A stretch of DNA of 64,000 nucleotides, from contig NZ_FTOB01000003.1 in assembly GCF_900156625.1 (NCBI RefSeq), forward strand, positions 620,001 through 684,000, written 5' to 3'. The DNA is from Zobellia uliginosa (GTDB lineage: Bacteria > Bacteroidota > Bacteroidia > Flavobacteriales > Flavobacteriaceae). The stretch's first letter is position 1. The number at the start of each line of letters is the position of its first letter. Position numbers and translations under genes: made by a program. The notes below the pieces were generated by a model. The model was not told the origin of the DNA. It worked only from the letters and a program-made list of their open reading frames with translations, and did no database searches. Below are positions 1 to 8,394 of the stretch, one piece after another.

Positions 1-285
1 CTCCGCAATCTCCTGTAAACTGTAGTAGTAGCCATTGAGGCAGATGCTATTGGCCTCACCGGCCATGACCAGGTAGATAATTTCGTACTCCTTAAAATTA
101 TGGTCGTCCAAGACCAGGGCATTTAGGCTATCTTCGAGCCCTTCAATGGTGTCGCATGTTTTGTAAATGCTGGCAACCCCATATTTCATGGCCAATTGCC
201 CCAAGCTTTCCTGTGTTTCGGTAACCTTGTCCGTTTCTATCTCTTGAACCGCTTCCAAACAATAGATGAAATAATCGGAATCCAT
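1..285 (-). CDS. Partial protein, DUF6642-like (C-terminus outside window)
   Basis: An open frame enters from the left edge on the minus strand and is intact for 95 codons from an ATG at 285. The N-terminus begins MDSDYFIYCLEAVQE and runs through a Cys residue in 'YKTCDTIEGLED' to a 'GYYYSLQEIAE' stretch at the edge. From memory this layout resembles the DUF6642 family (small CHAT/caspase-like proteins whose N-terminus ends with a 'YYTLEELAE' segment), but the catalytic half is not in the window, so this is tentative. The frame is also open upstream of the ATG for about 13 codons, including a TTG, but ATG is the more likely start. The gene is divergent from the LemA operon. Confidence 0.55.
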   Translation of the reverse strand, partial: MDSDYFIYCLEAVQEIETDKVTETQESLGQLAMKYGVASIYKTCDTIEGLEDSLNALVLDDHNFKEYEIIYLVMAGEANSICLNGYYYSLQEIAE

Positions 286-355
286 CGATTGTTTTTGGGG
301 TAACTGTCGTCTTTTCTCTAGCAAGTTTGTTTAATTATGTAAAGTGTATGAGGCA

Positions 356-363
356 CAAAATTA
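356..363 (-). promoter_or_regulatory. Candidate -7 box (TAATTTTG) for the minus-strand gene at 285
   Basis: Read on the minus strand this is TAATTTTG, a full match to the Bacteroidetes -7 consensus TAnnTTTG, about 70 nt upstream of the ATG at 285. No well-spaced -33 TTG was seen, so the call rests on one box. Confidence 0.3.
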
Positions 364-565
364 AGGGAACTCTTTTATTCCCTTTAACGTTTTCAAATAA
401 AATACATGTCAGTTATCGTTAAACCTTTAAAGCGATCCGTTGTACCTAAGATTCTGATACTCGGTAAAAACCTTCATCTAAAGCATAAGCTTAGTTTACA
501 TTATCATTTTAATTCCTATAATAATAATCAGATTTTTCTGTTAAATTAGCATAAAAACTATCCTT

Positions 566-1120
566 ATGGTTATATCTATTGTGCTAATTGGTATTGTTTG
601 TATCTTGATTTTCTATGTCATTTCGGTGTATAACGGATTGGTTCGGAAGAAAGTAGAAATGGAAGAAGGCTGGAGCAGTATCGATGTTTTTCTAAAAAAA
701 CGATATGATTTGATTCCCGGTTTGATAGAAACCGTAAAGGGGTATGCCAGTCATGAAAAAGAAACCTTTGAAAACATAACCAAGGCCCGAAATCTAGCTC
801 AAAGCGCTTCTTCGGTCGATGAGCAGGGTAAGGCGGAAAGTGTTTTAAAAAATTCTATGGTCAATCTTTTTGCCATCGCCGAGAATTACCCGGATTTAAA
901 GGCCGATCGAAATTTCCGGGAACTACAAAACGAGCTGACCTCATTGGAAGACGATATTGAAATGGCCCGTAGGTATTACAATGCCACAGTAAAGGAAAAC
1001 AATATCGCCATAGATAGTTTTCCGTCAAATATCATTGCCAATATGTTCACTTTTAAAAAGGGTGAGTTTTTTGAAGTTGAAAACGCGGCAGAAAAAGAAC
1101 CGGTTAAATTCTCTTTCTAG
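566..1120 (+). CDS. LemA family membrane protein
   Basis: The 184-residue protein has one N-terminal membrane helix (about residues 2-22) followed by a long helical domain. It carries the LemA hallmarks: 'YNGLVRKKVEMEEGWSSIDVFLKKRYDLIPGLIETVKGYASHE' is split here as YNGLVRKK, GWSSIDVFLKKRYDLIP and VKGYA, and there is a C-terminal 'RRYYNATVKENNIAIDSFPS' stretch and an 'NMFTFKKGEFFE' end. Length is normal for the family. LemA proteins are membrane-anchored with an extracytoplasmic helical bundle; their biochemical role is not settled. Only 2 nt separate it from the next gene, so it heads an operon of glycosyltransferases. This differs from the usual LemA partner, a TPM-domain protein. Confidence 0.9.
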   Translation: MVISIVLIGIVCILIFYVISVYNGLVRKKVEMEEGWSSIDVFLKKRYDLIPGLIETVKGYASHEKETFENITKARNLAQSASSVDEQGKAESVLKNSMVNLFAIAENYPDLKADRNFRELQNELTSLEDDIEMARRYYNATVKENNIAIDSFPSNIIANMFTFKKGEFFEVENAAEKEPVKFSF

Positions 1121-1122
1121 TT

Positions 1123-2277
1123 TTGGAGAAAAGAAATGTCTACGCTACCTATGATGTGTTTCCTAGCGCAAAAGGTGCTTCTACACATATCAGGGAGATG
1201 ATCTTGGTTTCGTCACAACAATGTGACCAATTACAATTGTACTGTTTACGGGGTAATAGCTCCTACCCTGCCGTACAGACGGAAGGCAATATTTTTATAA
1301 AGCGCTATTATAACGAAGAAAAGCTGAATTATCTAGAAAAGGCCTCCCTTTTTTCCCAGCAACTATTTATCGATATCCAAAAGCATAAGGAATCTATTCA
1401 AATAGGTCATTTTAGGGATGTTTGGAGCGGCATGGGATTGATCGCCGAACCGAGTATAAAAACCATCTTTGAGGTGAATGCCTTAACATCGGTAGAACTC
1501 CCCTATAGGTATCCTCATCTAACCCCTAGCTTTCTACGGAAATTAAAGGAGCTGGAGTTGCAATGTTTACAAAAATCGACCGTAATCATTACTCCTTCCG
1601 AGGTTACCAAAACCTATTTAGAGACCAATTATGCCGTCGATGCCGAGAAGATAAAAGTGATACCGAACGGGGCCCATATACCCGATTCCTTTGAAAGACC
1701 AATCGATGCCCCGGAACAATACCTAATTTATTTTGGGGCCATACAACCTTGGCAAGGTTTAGAGGTGTTGCTAAAGGCAATGACTTACTTAGAAGATTTT
1801 AAAGACCTAAAACTGGTCATTTGTTTGGCCGTAAAGGAAAAAGCCTTTAAACCCTATAGAAAACTATTAGAGAAATTAGGTTTGGAAAACCGTGTTATTC
1901 TAAAGTCTAGATTGCCTAAAAAAGAGTTGTACAACTACATCCATTATGCAGAAGCTTCCATTGCCCCGTTAAAGGCGTGTGACCGAAACATTACTCAGGG
2001 GTGTTGTCCGCTTAAGATATTAGAGAGTATGGCGTGTAAAACTATGGTGGTCGCTTCGGAATTACCAGTGGTTACCGAGTTGCTTACCGAAGAGGAAGCC
2101 CTACTTTTTGAACCCGATAGGGAACAAGATCTGGCACGGTGTATTCGGTTTATATTGGATGAACCGGAAAGAAAGGAAAGCTATATAGCCAATGCCTTTA
2201 AAAAGGTTCAAAGTGATTTTTTATGGGAGGGTCAAAAAGCCAAATTAAAAAAAGTATACCAAGATTTAATGCTCTGA
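1123..2277 (+). CDS. Glycosyltransferase, GT4 (GT-B fold)
   Basis: The predicted product has 384 residues and starts at a TTG codon two bases after the LemA stop. The start is supported because the N-terminus already carries the GT4 acceptor-loop pattern FPSAKGASTHI at residues 13-23. The C-terminal half has the GT-B donor-site region: 'YFGAIQPWQGLEVLLKAM' starts the second Rossmann domain near residue 205, and an E-x7-E-like segment ('KILESMACKTMVVASELP') lies near residue 305. It should transfer a sugar from a nucleotide donor at the cytoplasmic face; donor and acceptor cannot be read from sequence. It is the second gene of the LemA operon and is followed after 1 nt by a membrane protein gene. 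Confidence 0.88.
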   Translation: MEKRNVYATYDVFPSAKGASTHIREMILVSSQQCDQLQLYCLRGNSSYPAVQTEGNIFIKRYYNEEKLNYLEKASLFSQQLFIDIQKHKESIQIGHFRDVWSGMGLIAEPSIKTIFEVNALTSVELPYRYPHLTPSFLRKLKELELQCLQKSTVIITPSEVTKTYLETNYAVDAEKIKVIPNGAHIPDSFERPIDAPEQYLIYFGAIQPWQGLEVLLKAMTYLEDFKDLKLVICLAVKEKAFKPYRKLLEKLGLENRVILKSRLPKKELYNYIHYAEASIAPLKACDRNITQGCCPLKILESMACKTMVVASELPVVTELLTEEEALLFEPDREQDLARCIRFILDEPERKESYIANAFKKVQSDFLWEGQKAKLKKVYQDLML

Positions 2278-2278
2278 T

Positions 2279-3232
2279 ATGGACAGACAAGGCAATGAAT
2301 TAAATAAGGAACAATATATAGGGGCACCTATAGAAAGAGCCCACTTGCACAGAGGTTTTAATTCTAAAAAAACACCGGTTAAATGGATTCGGTTTTTTAG
2401 GGCTTGTGTAGTGCAAAGAGAAATAGCCGAAGAGAAAAAGAAGAAAAAAATAAAAAAGATATGGTTTATCTTTTTGGGCATTTTCATAGGTACTTTTATA
2501 ACTTCTCCGCTAACGAATATTTCCCCTGTTTTTAAAATTCTACCCACCACACTGGGGATGCTCGTGTTTCCCGGTCTGATAGTGGCGATTATCATGACCT
2601 ATAGAACGAACAAAAAGTTCAAAAAGAATTTTGCGGAAGGTTTTGACTTTTTTGCCGATTACTTTTCGGCCCTGTTTACTTTAATTGAAGAAGATTTGCA
2701 GGTAGAATCAAAGATAGCCTTAGAGGCCAACTTAAAGCACACGATAACAAAGGAAAACCTTATTAAGAACGAAGCCTACACTAGCGAGACTAGTGGATTT
2801 ATTAAAGGGGAAGAAGAACATTACGAACGGGTAATAAGTAAGGGGTCGTGTTTGTTTTATGACGAATCGTTAATCTTCTTTCAGTTTACCGAAAGAACGA
2901 GAAAACGGATTATCCTGAAAAGAGGTAGTAGCGGTAAAAGAAAAACAAAATACAAGTATAGGGCGGCATATCCGTTTACCATTAAAATGAAGATACCTAA
3001 AAACAAATATCAATTGAACCCGTCTGTCGATACGAAAGAAATAAGTTTTGTTGAAGATGATGCGTATTATGTTTTTAAAGTAAGCCGAAAATTCGATGTT
3101 AAAAAGGAAAACCCAGAGCAATACAATCCCTATAATGAAAGTAGCATTACTGCTTTTGCGGTAGATTATTTTTCCTTAGAAGTCATTAACCTCATCAACA
3201 CTTGCTACAGTTGTGTAACCCCTAGCGCTTAA
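2279..3232 (+). CDS. Two-helix membrane protein of unknown function
   Basis: A 317-residue protein that I do not recognise. A very basic segment (residues 55-63, lysine rich) precedes a pair of hydrophobic helices at about residues 64-84 and 92-112. A charged domain of about 200 residues follows and is probably cytoplasmic, judged by the positive residues flanking both helices. The architecture loosely resembles DUF3137 proteins, which often lie beside lemA, but I could not match conserved residues with confidence. It sits between two glycosyltransferase genes with 1 and 5 nt spacers, so a function linked to the LemA/glycosyltransferase unit is inferred from context only. The only odd feature is the Lys-rich stretch. 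Confidence 0.75.
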   Translation: MDRQGNELNKEQYIGAPIERAHLHRGFNSKKTPVKWIRFFRACVVQREIAEEKKKKKIKKIWFIFLGIFIGTFITSPLTNISPVFKILPTTLGMLVFPGLIVAIIMTYRTNKKFKKNFAEGFDFFADYFSALFTLIEEDLQVESKIALEANLKHTITKENLIKNEAYTSETSGFIKGEEEHYERVISKGSCLFYDESLIFFQFTERTRKRIILKRGSSGKRKTKYKYRAAYPFTIKMKIPKNKYQLNPSVDTKEISFVEDDAYYVFKVSRKFDVKKENPEQYNPYNESSITAFAVDYFSLEVINLINTCYSCVTPSA

Positions 3233-3237
3233 TCTTT

Positions 3238-3645
3238 ATGGAAGAAAAAACAACACGTTGCGAAGAATTTACAGGGCTTTTTGTGGTTCGAAATTGTGAA
3301 AACAATGCAACCATAGTTTGTGATAAATGCAAAAAAAATGTGTGTAGTACACATGCCTTTAAAGCCAACCAAATTGTCAATCCAGGAAAGGAGCATGCGG
3401 TCTATAAAAAAAATAATTCCATTTTATGCATTAGTTGCTTTGTAGAGTTCGATGCACGACTTACCAATGATATAGAACTCTATTCAAAGGACCGGTCGGT
3501 TTGGAGGAGAAAAATGATACATCGATTCCATGCTGAATATCCATATATGGTATTTCTGGCCGAAGATTACGGTAGTTTATTCGATAGGAGCTCTACTGTA
3601 TTTTTGCATGATGATTCTGATGAAGGATCTTATTTTGACAGTTAA
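3238..3645 (+). CDS. Small zinc-finger-like protein
   Basis: A 135-residue protein whose N-terminal half has regularly spaced potential zinc ligands: C8, C20, C28, C31, C36, H39, H53, C64 and C67. The C-x2-C-x4-C-x2-H core (residues 28-39) followed by C-x2-C is reminiscent of B-box or AN1-type treble-clef fingers, which bind two zinc ions. No membrane helix or signal peptide is visible, so it is probably cytoplasmic. The acidic C-terminus (DDSDEGSYFDS) lacks similarity I can name. It overlaps the next glycosyltransferase by one base (TAATG), which indicates translational coupling. It may be a scaffold or regulator of the neighbouring enzymes, which is inference. Confidence 0.75.
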   Translation: MEEKTTRCEEFTGLFVVRNCENNATIVCDKCKKNVCSTHAFKANQIVNPGKEHAVYKKNNSILCISCFVEFDARLTNDIELYSKDRSVWRRKMIHRFHAEYPYMVFLAEDYGSLFDRSSTVFLHDDSDEGSYFDS

Positions 3646-4748
3646 TGAATGTACTGCTAATCACTCAAAATTATCCACCTAATAAAGGAGGTATGGCCGT
3701 TTCCTGTGATCGGTTGGTGCGCAATTTCAAAAGAAACGGTATAAGGGTTCATATCATCCATTTTACGAACAGAAAGAAGAAATTCAGCACACAAACCGTT
3801 GTTAAAGGTACCTATTCCGCCGTACCGATTGAAAGTTCGGAGGAGTTTACCCTATCCTTAGCTGCCGAATTTGTTCAGCAACTCCCCTTTTTAGACACGC
3901 TAAGCTATATTGGTATATTTGGAGGAAACCTACCGATTAATTTAGGCCCTGTTTTATCTAAATGGATACATAAACCTTTGATTACCTTTATTAGGGGCAA
4001 TGATTTTGATGAAGGTATTTTTTCAAAAAAGAGAGGCCATGTATTATATGCCCTTGAAAACTCTAGGTATGTATTTACGGTAACTAAAGAGAAAAGGGAG
4101 AAAATAGACAGCCTTGTATCGCACAACAACACCTATTTTACTCAAAACGGAATTAATACCGCGTATTGGAAACCCGCAAAAAGTCACTTCGAAAATATTG
4201 AACAATTAAAAAAGTCGTTCAATTCTAAAATCCCGATTGCTTTTATAGGGCAGTTAAAAGCCAAAAAGGGGATTGTCAATTTTGTAGAAACCTTTGCGAA
4301 ATTCCCCTATAAAAATGATTTTGTACTGTGTTTAATAGGTGATGTAAGTGACGAAACCAAAACCTATATCCTTGATTTAGATATCAACGTTCAGTTTTTT
4401 TCTTTTGCTAACCAGAATGAACTCATATTGTTCTACAATGCCATCGATATAGTTGCCATACCCTCTTTTTATGATGGAATGCCGAACGTGTTATTGGAAG
4501 CGGCCGCCACCAAAAATATGGTAATCGGTGCCAATGTCGGGGGAATAAAGGATGTAATCAGCGATAAGAAGGACGGGTTCTTATACAATCCTTTTCAGCC
4601 AAATGAACTGTTGGACGTTTTATTGCAAATACATAAAATGTCACCTTCCGAAAAAGAACGGATGAGCGAGGCATTGTTCCAGAAAATTAAAACGGACTAT
4701 ACCGAAGAAATAGAAATATCAAACTACATAAACATTTTAAAACCATGA
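3645..4748 (+). CDS. Glycosyltransferase, GT4 (GT-B fold)
   Basis: A 367-residue enzyme whose N-terminus (LLITQNYPPNKGGMAVSCDRL) is the classic GT4 start with the glycine loop at residues 14-16. The donor-binding segment is clear near residues 270-305 (IPSFYDGMPNVLLEAAAT...VGGIKDVI), with the family Glu in 'LLEAAA'. The second Rossmann domain opens with 'IAFIGQLKAKKGIVNFVE'. The ATG overlaps the stop of the zinc-finger gene by one base, and its own TGA overlaps the next ATG (ATGA). It is therefore the fifth gene in a translationally coupled operon. The sugar substrate is unknown. Confidence 0.9.
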   Translation: MNVLLITQNYPPNKGGMAVSCDRLVRNFKRNGIRVHIIHFTNRKKKFSTQTVVKGTYSAVPIESSEEFTLSLAAEFVQQLPFLDTLSYIGIFGGNLPINLGPVLSKWIHKPLITFIRGNDFDEGIFSKKRGHVLYALENSRYVFTVTKEKREKIDSLVSHNNTYFTQNGINTAYWKPAKSHFENIEQLKKSFNSKIPIAFIGQLKAKKGIVNFVETFAKFPYKNDFVLCLIGDVSDETKTYILDLDINVQFFSFANQNELILFYNAIDIVAIPSFYDGMPNVLLEAAATKNMVIGANVGGIKDVISDKKDGFLYNPFQPNELLDVLLQIHKMSPSEKERMSEALFQKIKTDYTEEIEISNYINILKP

Positions 4749-5362
4749 GAAAGACACACATTCTTTTTGTAATGACCCTATTTTTGCTGGCAAGTTGTAA
4801 AACAGAAACCAAGAACCCACCTGAAGCGGTCATAGACAGCCCAACAAGCACTTCTGCCAGCGCTAGTACAGGCAACCTTGACGTCACCATCACGACCGCT
4901 GACGGAGCTGTTTTGGGCGGTTTTGACCTGTCTCCCATAAAAATCCTTGCGAACAATACCAACTACACTTTTAAAAGTAAACCGGACAAGCATAAGTTTT
5001 ATGCCAACGGAAGAATGAAGTATGAGGTAAAATTCAAGGAAGAAAGCTTAAAATTACGCGATGAGGATTCCGAATTACTATGGAAGGTTAAAATATACCC
5101 CGACAAGGTGAAAATTTCAGATAATGAGGAGAACGAAAATGCTTTTGAAGTAAGACCTTATGATGACAAGATCAAAATAAAGCGTGATGGAGAGGAATTA
5201 TATAGGGTGAACCTGGAAGGAAACATTGTTAAGGTAAATGACAAGGAAGCTTATCAACTTTCTTCGGCCCAAGAGAATTATGTCTATGCTATTTTGGCCA
5301 TAGAAGAGATACCCACTGATCATAAATTGTTCATCATAGCTGAATTATTAAATAAAATATAG
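4745..5362 (+). CDS. Lipoprotein of unknown function
   Basis: A 205-residue protein with a lipoprotein signal peptide: MRKTHILFVMTLFLLASC ends in the lipobox LLASC with Cys18 as the lipid-modified residue. A low-complexity Ser/Thr/Ala linker (residues 30-45) follows. The rest is a beta-rich, Lys/Glu-rich domain with repeated 'KVKI.D...E' strands (about residues 70-165) that looks like a curled sheet; I cannot assign a family. It is coupled on both sides (ATGA with the upstream glycosyltransferase, TAGTG with the downstream one), so it belongs to the LemA operon and is likely its envelope-exposed component. Confidence 0.8.
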   Translation: MRKTHILFVMTLFLLASCKTETKNPPEAVIDSPTSTSASASTGNLDVTITTADGAVLGGFDLSPIKILANNTNYTFKSKPDKHKFYANGRMKYEVKFKEESLKLRDEDSELLWKVKIYPDKVKISDNEENENAFEVRPYDDKIKIKRDGEELYRVNLEGNIVKVNDKEAYQLSSAQENYVYAILAIEEIPTDHKLFIIAELLNKI

Positions 5363-6168
5363 TGTATTTATTTTATGTGTACGGTGCCGGCTTCGGGCAT
5401 ATAAACAGGGTACTTAATTTTATATACACACAAGAAATACCCTTGAGGGAGTGTGTGCTATTGACGAATTCTGTTTTTAAGGATCAGGTGCCAAGAGCTA
5501 TAACGACCATACACAAGGAAGATGGGTTTTTTAAAAACCAGGTGAATTTCAATCTTTTTTTACTTGACTGTATAAAAGCGTATAAGATAAACACATTGGT
5601 GGTTGATGTTTTTCCTGCGGGTTTTCACGGAGAACTTGAAAAAAGCATTCCCCTTCTTAATTCAATACATACCATATTGCTGGCCCGAATTTTAGACGAG
5701 GGTTACTTTGAAGAATATTCGTGTCCGGTTTATGAAATTGTATACACACTTGAAAACGGAATTGCCTTAGCGAATTATCGCTACAAAGAGGTAATTCCGT
5801 TTACTTTCCAGATACGGCCTAGAGAAGGCACAGAAGCCTTAAAGCTTAAGCGGCCGTTTTTTTTGGTCATGCATTCTTCTCCCCTTGAAGAGGTTTTGCT
5901 ATTGTACAGACAGGCCTTGTTATATCGCACCGATGAATATATTTATATCTATTCATTTGCGGAAATCCCAAAAGATCGGATGCGTGAAAACACCAGCAGT
6001 ATAAATGGCGCGGGCATTGATGAAAAGACCCTAAAAAACGCTAGCAAAATTTTTACCGGTTGTGGTTTTAACACTATCCTAGAAACTGAAAAGTATAGAA
6101 AAAAACAACATATCCTCCCTTTTAAAAGAAGGTATGATGACCAATTCAAAAGAAAACAGCTGCTTTAA
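5362..6168 (+). CDS. MurG-like glycosyltransferase (GT28-type), possibly shortened
   Basis: The 268-residue product starts at a GTG that shares its first base with the upstream TAG stop. The N-terminus 'FYVYGAGFGHINRV' is the G-x-G-x-G-H-x-N-R type loop of MurG/GT28-like enzymes, and the C-terminal part has 'KIFTGCGFNTILETEKYRKK' followed by 'ILPFKRRYDDQF', which matches the donor-site Gly-rich loop and following Pro-Phe of that group. The protein ends abruptly at 6168. Reading one base out of phase continues as AALKNGLWAGARS and on to a TGA at 6219-6221. A late frameshift is therefore possible but unproven. It is the last gene of the operon and convergent with the fibre genes. Confidence 0.8.
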   Translation: MYLFYVYGAGFGHINRVLNFIYTQEIPLRECVLLTNSVFKDQVPRAITTIHKEDGFFKNQVNFNLFLLDCIKAYKINTLVVDVFPAGFHGELEKSIPLLNSIHTILLARILDEGYFEEYSCPVYEIVYTLENGIALANYRYKEVIPFTFQIRPREGTEALKLKRPFFLVMHSSPLEEVLLLYRQALLYRTDEYIYIYSFAEIPKDRMRENTSSINGAGIDEKTLKNASKIFTGCGFNTILETEKYRKKQHILPFKRRYDDQFKRKQLL

Positions 6169-6232
6169 AAAACGGGCTTTGGGCCGGTGCAAGATCAATT
6201 ACCTTTTTTAATTGGTCGTGAAGCCGTGTACA

Positions 6233-7564
6233 TCAAAAATCGAGTACGGTAAAATAACACGTTCGGTCTACATAGCTATACGTCAAAAAAGTACTTCCTT
6301 CCCTGATTATTGAAATACTAAACGTTGTTGTTGTCTGGGCGGTAACGTAGATATTGAGACGGTTGGATCCTGTTTCTAAAAGACTTAATTGAATAGGATA
6401 GTTTGCGCTTGTTCTGGGCGTAGACATCGTAAAAGTATATCTGCCCGTAGCATTTTTAACGATACCGGAAATACCACTTGCGGTATATGAGTTTGAATCG
6501 GGAATCAGTATTCCGTACGATTTGATCGGGCTCTTATAGTATGCCCCGCCATCTGAACCTACCGAAATACTGTTATTGGCATTGGTGCTCACCAGGTTTA
6601 CGGCTTGTGAGGTACCATCTTCGCTGTTGTGGGTTATAACCCCTGTACCTGTATTCTGGGCTATTGTCGTTTTTGTTTCCATACTGCCGATCGGTAATTT
6701 TTTCAAATTACCATTGGTATCTACCGTCACCAATTCATCTGACCCGGTACCTGTGGGCAGGGTCCGTATTCTTGTCGTGCCGTTTACATCTAATTTTGAA
6801 GATGGTGAGGCCGTTCCAATACCAATTCTGTCATCATCTCCGCTGATCACTAACGTATTGGAATCGAAATTGAGGTCGAAATTATTCTGGGTAATATCTC
6901 TATTGGTACTTAATGTTCCGTTATCGGAATATATGTTTTTATTGGGAACGGTTGCCAGTTCCGCCAAAGCGGCTTCTACATTTGTAGCCGTGTAATTTCC
7001 GGCCGTATCCTCAATGCTTACCTCTGCTGCATTCTGTAGCTCGTTGGTAGCGCTCAGATCGTCGTCGGCAGCAATATGGTTGTTGATCAAGGTGGTGTTC
7101 GCGGTGATATCGGAAGATTCTTCCAATGCGGACAGATCGGCGGAGAAATTCGTTGTTCCTTCATCTACTCTCAGATGGGTGCCATCGAAGGAAACATTGG
7201 TAATATCATCGTCGACCAATGCTGCCAATTCAGTATCAACATAGGTTTTTACGGCCAGTTCTGTTGGGAACTTGGTATTTGTTCCATCTGCCAAATTGAT
7301 ATCCGTTGATTTATTGGCACTATCTTCCTTTTTTGCCAAGGCATCAAGGTTTATCGTTAACCAAATCGTACCATTATACACCTTTGTTACTTCGGCTGCG
7401 GTATCGAACCAAATATCGTTTTGCAATGGGTCGCTTGGAGCACTAGCGGCAGTAGTAACAACGGTGTTTCTCACGCTTACTTGAGTTCCCTTATGATTAA
7501 TGGCCATGGTTTCTTGAGCATACACTGTGGTTTGTAGAACCAAAATGATGATAAGTGTACTCAA
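6233..7564 (-). CDS. Secreted fibre-like protein with lectin-like C-terminus
   Basis: A 443-residue protein with a hydrophobic N-terminal signal ending near 'TVYAQ'. The given start is TTG at 7564; no ATG is available, and the frame stays open upstream for 11 more codons with Arg residues that would make a better signal n-region, so the true start is uncertain. Next come a module 'VVTTAASAP...NDIWFDT...VYNGTIWL', Asp/Asn/Thr-rich beta repeats, and a 'RIGIGTASPSSKLDVNGTTR' segment typical of tail-fibre-like surface proteins in Bacteroidetes. The last 110 residues form a compact beta domain that could be a C1q- or lectin-type knob. It is the third gene of a minus-strand trio and is likely surface-exposed; binding or adhesion is inference. 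Confidence 0.75.
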   Translation of the reverse strand: MSTLIIILVLQTTVYAQETMAINHKGTQVSVRNTVVTTAASAPSDPLQNDIWFDTAAEVTKVYNGTIWLTINLDALAKKEDSANKSTDINLADGTNTKFPTELAVKTYVDTELAALVDDDITNVSFDGTHLRVDEGTTNFSADLSALEESSDITANTTLINNHIAADDDLSATNELQNAAEVSIEDTAGNYTATNVEAALAELATVPNKNIYSDNGTLSTNRDITQNNFDLNFDSNTLVISGDDDRIGIGTASPSSKLDVNGTTRIRTLPTGTGSDELVTVDTNGNLKKLPIGSMETKTTIAQNTGTGVITHNSEDGTSQAVNLVSTNANNSISVGSDGGAYYKSPIKSYGILIPDSNSYTASGISGIVKNATGRYTFTMSTPRTSANYPIQLSLLETGSNRLNIYVTAQTTTTFSISIIREGSTFLTYSYVDRTCYFTVLDF

Positions 7565-7641
7565 ACGATATGTAATACGTGCTATGATATCGATTTATTT
7601 ATCCGTATAGGTTGTGACGGGTTGTTATTAAGACCCTGATC

Positions 7642-8337
7642 TTATTTGACGAACTGTACCTCTACAATATCACCAGCGTAAACAGACCAATCATTGGGAG
7701 CTGTAGTGTTTGGAACCAATGTAACGGTAGATGCCGCAATGGTGTAATCTACATTGGCGATTAATTTGGCTCCGTTTCTGTATACCCATACTTGACTGAA
7801 AGAAGGCAAAACAGGACTACCTGTTAAAGGATATGCTACTTGAGCGGCTGTAGCCGTAAAACTCTCTTGCCCGCTTTGAAGTAAATCTGAAGCCAATAAC
7901 TTTTTGGTCGCACCTGTAGCTTCATCCCTTACCAAAATAGTATATCCCGTACCTGTGCCATGGTCAGATTCTGTAGTTGCGTCTGTGGAAGCGGTTTCCG
8001 TGGTAATCAATTCTATGCCATCAATGCCAAAAATAGTTCCATTGGCATCTATAAAAGTATCATCCGTAAGTGTTCCGCCCAGTTGCCAGGTTGTTGTAGT
8101 TACGTCATCTGTAGTATTGGAAAGCATGGTTATACCGTTTTTGGATTGTAGGTACTTAATGGTTCCCTTATTGTCCACTACCCGTACGGCACCGCCGGTA
8201 ACCGTAGTTCCGGGAACAATATCTCCCTGTTTGGCGGTGTCCCCCGTAGTTTGTTGTGCGTTAGTTAGTCCGAAAGTCATTAAAATAAGTGCAAACACCC
8301 CTGTTTTCAAGGCCTTGCGATACGTAGCGTTTTTCAT
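7642..8337 (-). CDS. Secreted fibre-like protein
   Basis: A 231-residue protein with a standard signal peptide (MKNATYRKALKTGVFALILM, cleavage near 'TNAQQ'). Its C-terminal third reads 'FTATAAQVAYPLT...SQVWVYRNGAKL...VDYTI...IVEVQFVK'. The upstream neighbour ends with the same kind of domain ('VYRNGIKI...DEIRIVQFF'), so the two share a terminal module known from phage tail and fibre proteins. The middle is Thr/Asp/Gly-rich. Spacing is 57 nt to the upstream gene and 77 nt to the downstream gene, consistent with one transcript. Exact role unknown; a surface filament component is the best guess. Confidence 0.72.
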   Translation of the reverse strand: MKNATYRKALKTGVFALILMTFGLTNAQQTTGDTAKQGDIVPGTTVTGGAVRVVDNKGTIKYLQSKNGITMLSNTTDDVTTTTWQLGGTLTDDTFIDANGTIFGIDGIELITTETASTDATTESDHGTGTGYTILVRDEATGATKKLLASDLLQSGQESFTATAAQVAYPLTGSPVLPSFSQVWVYRNGAKLIANVDYTIAASTVTLVPNTTAPNDWSVYAGDIVEVQFVK

Positions 8338-8394
8338 AATGTTGATTTTAAAAAGTGAATATTATTATTGGATTATAGGTGTGTAAATAAGTAT

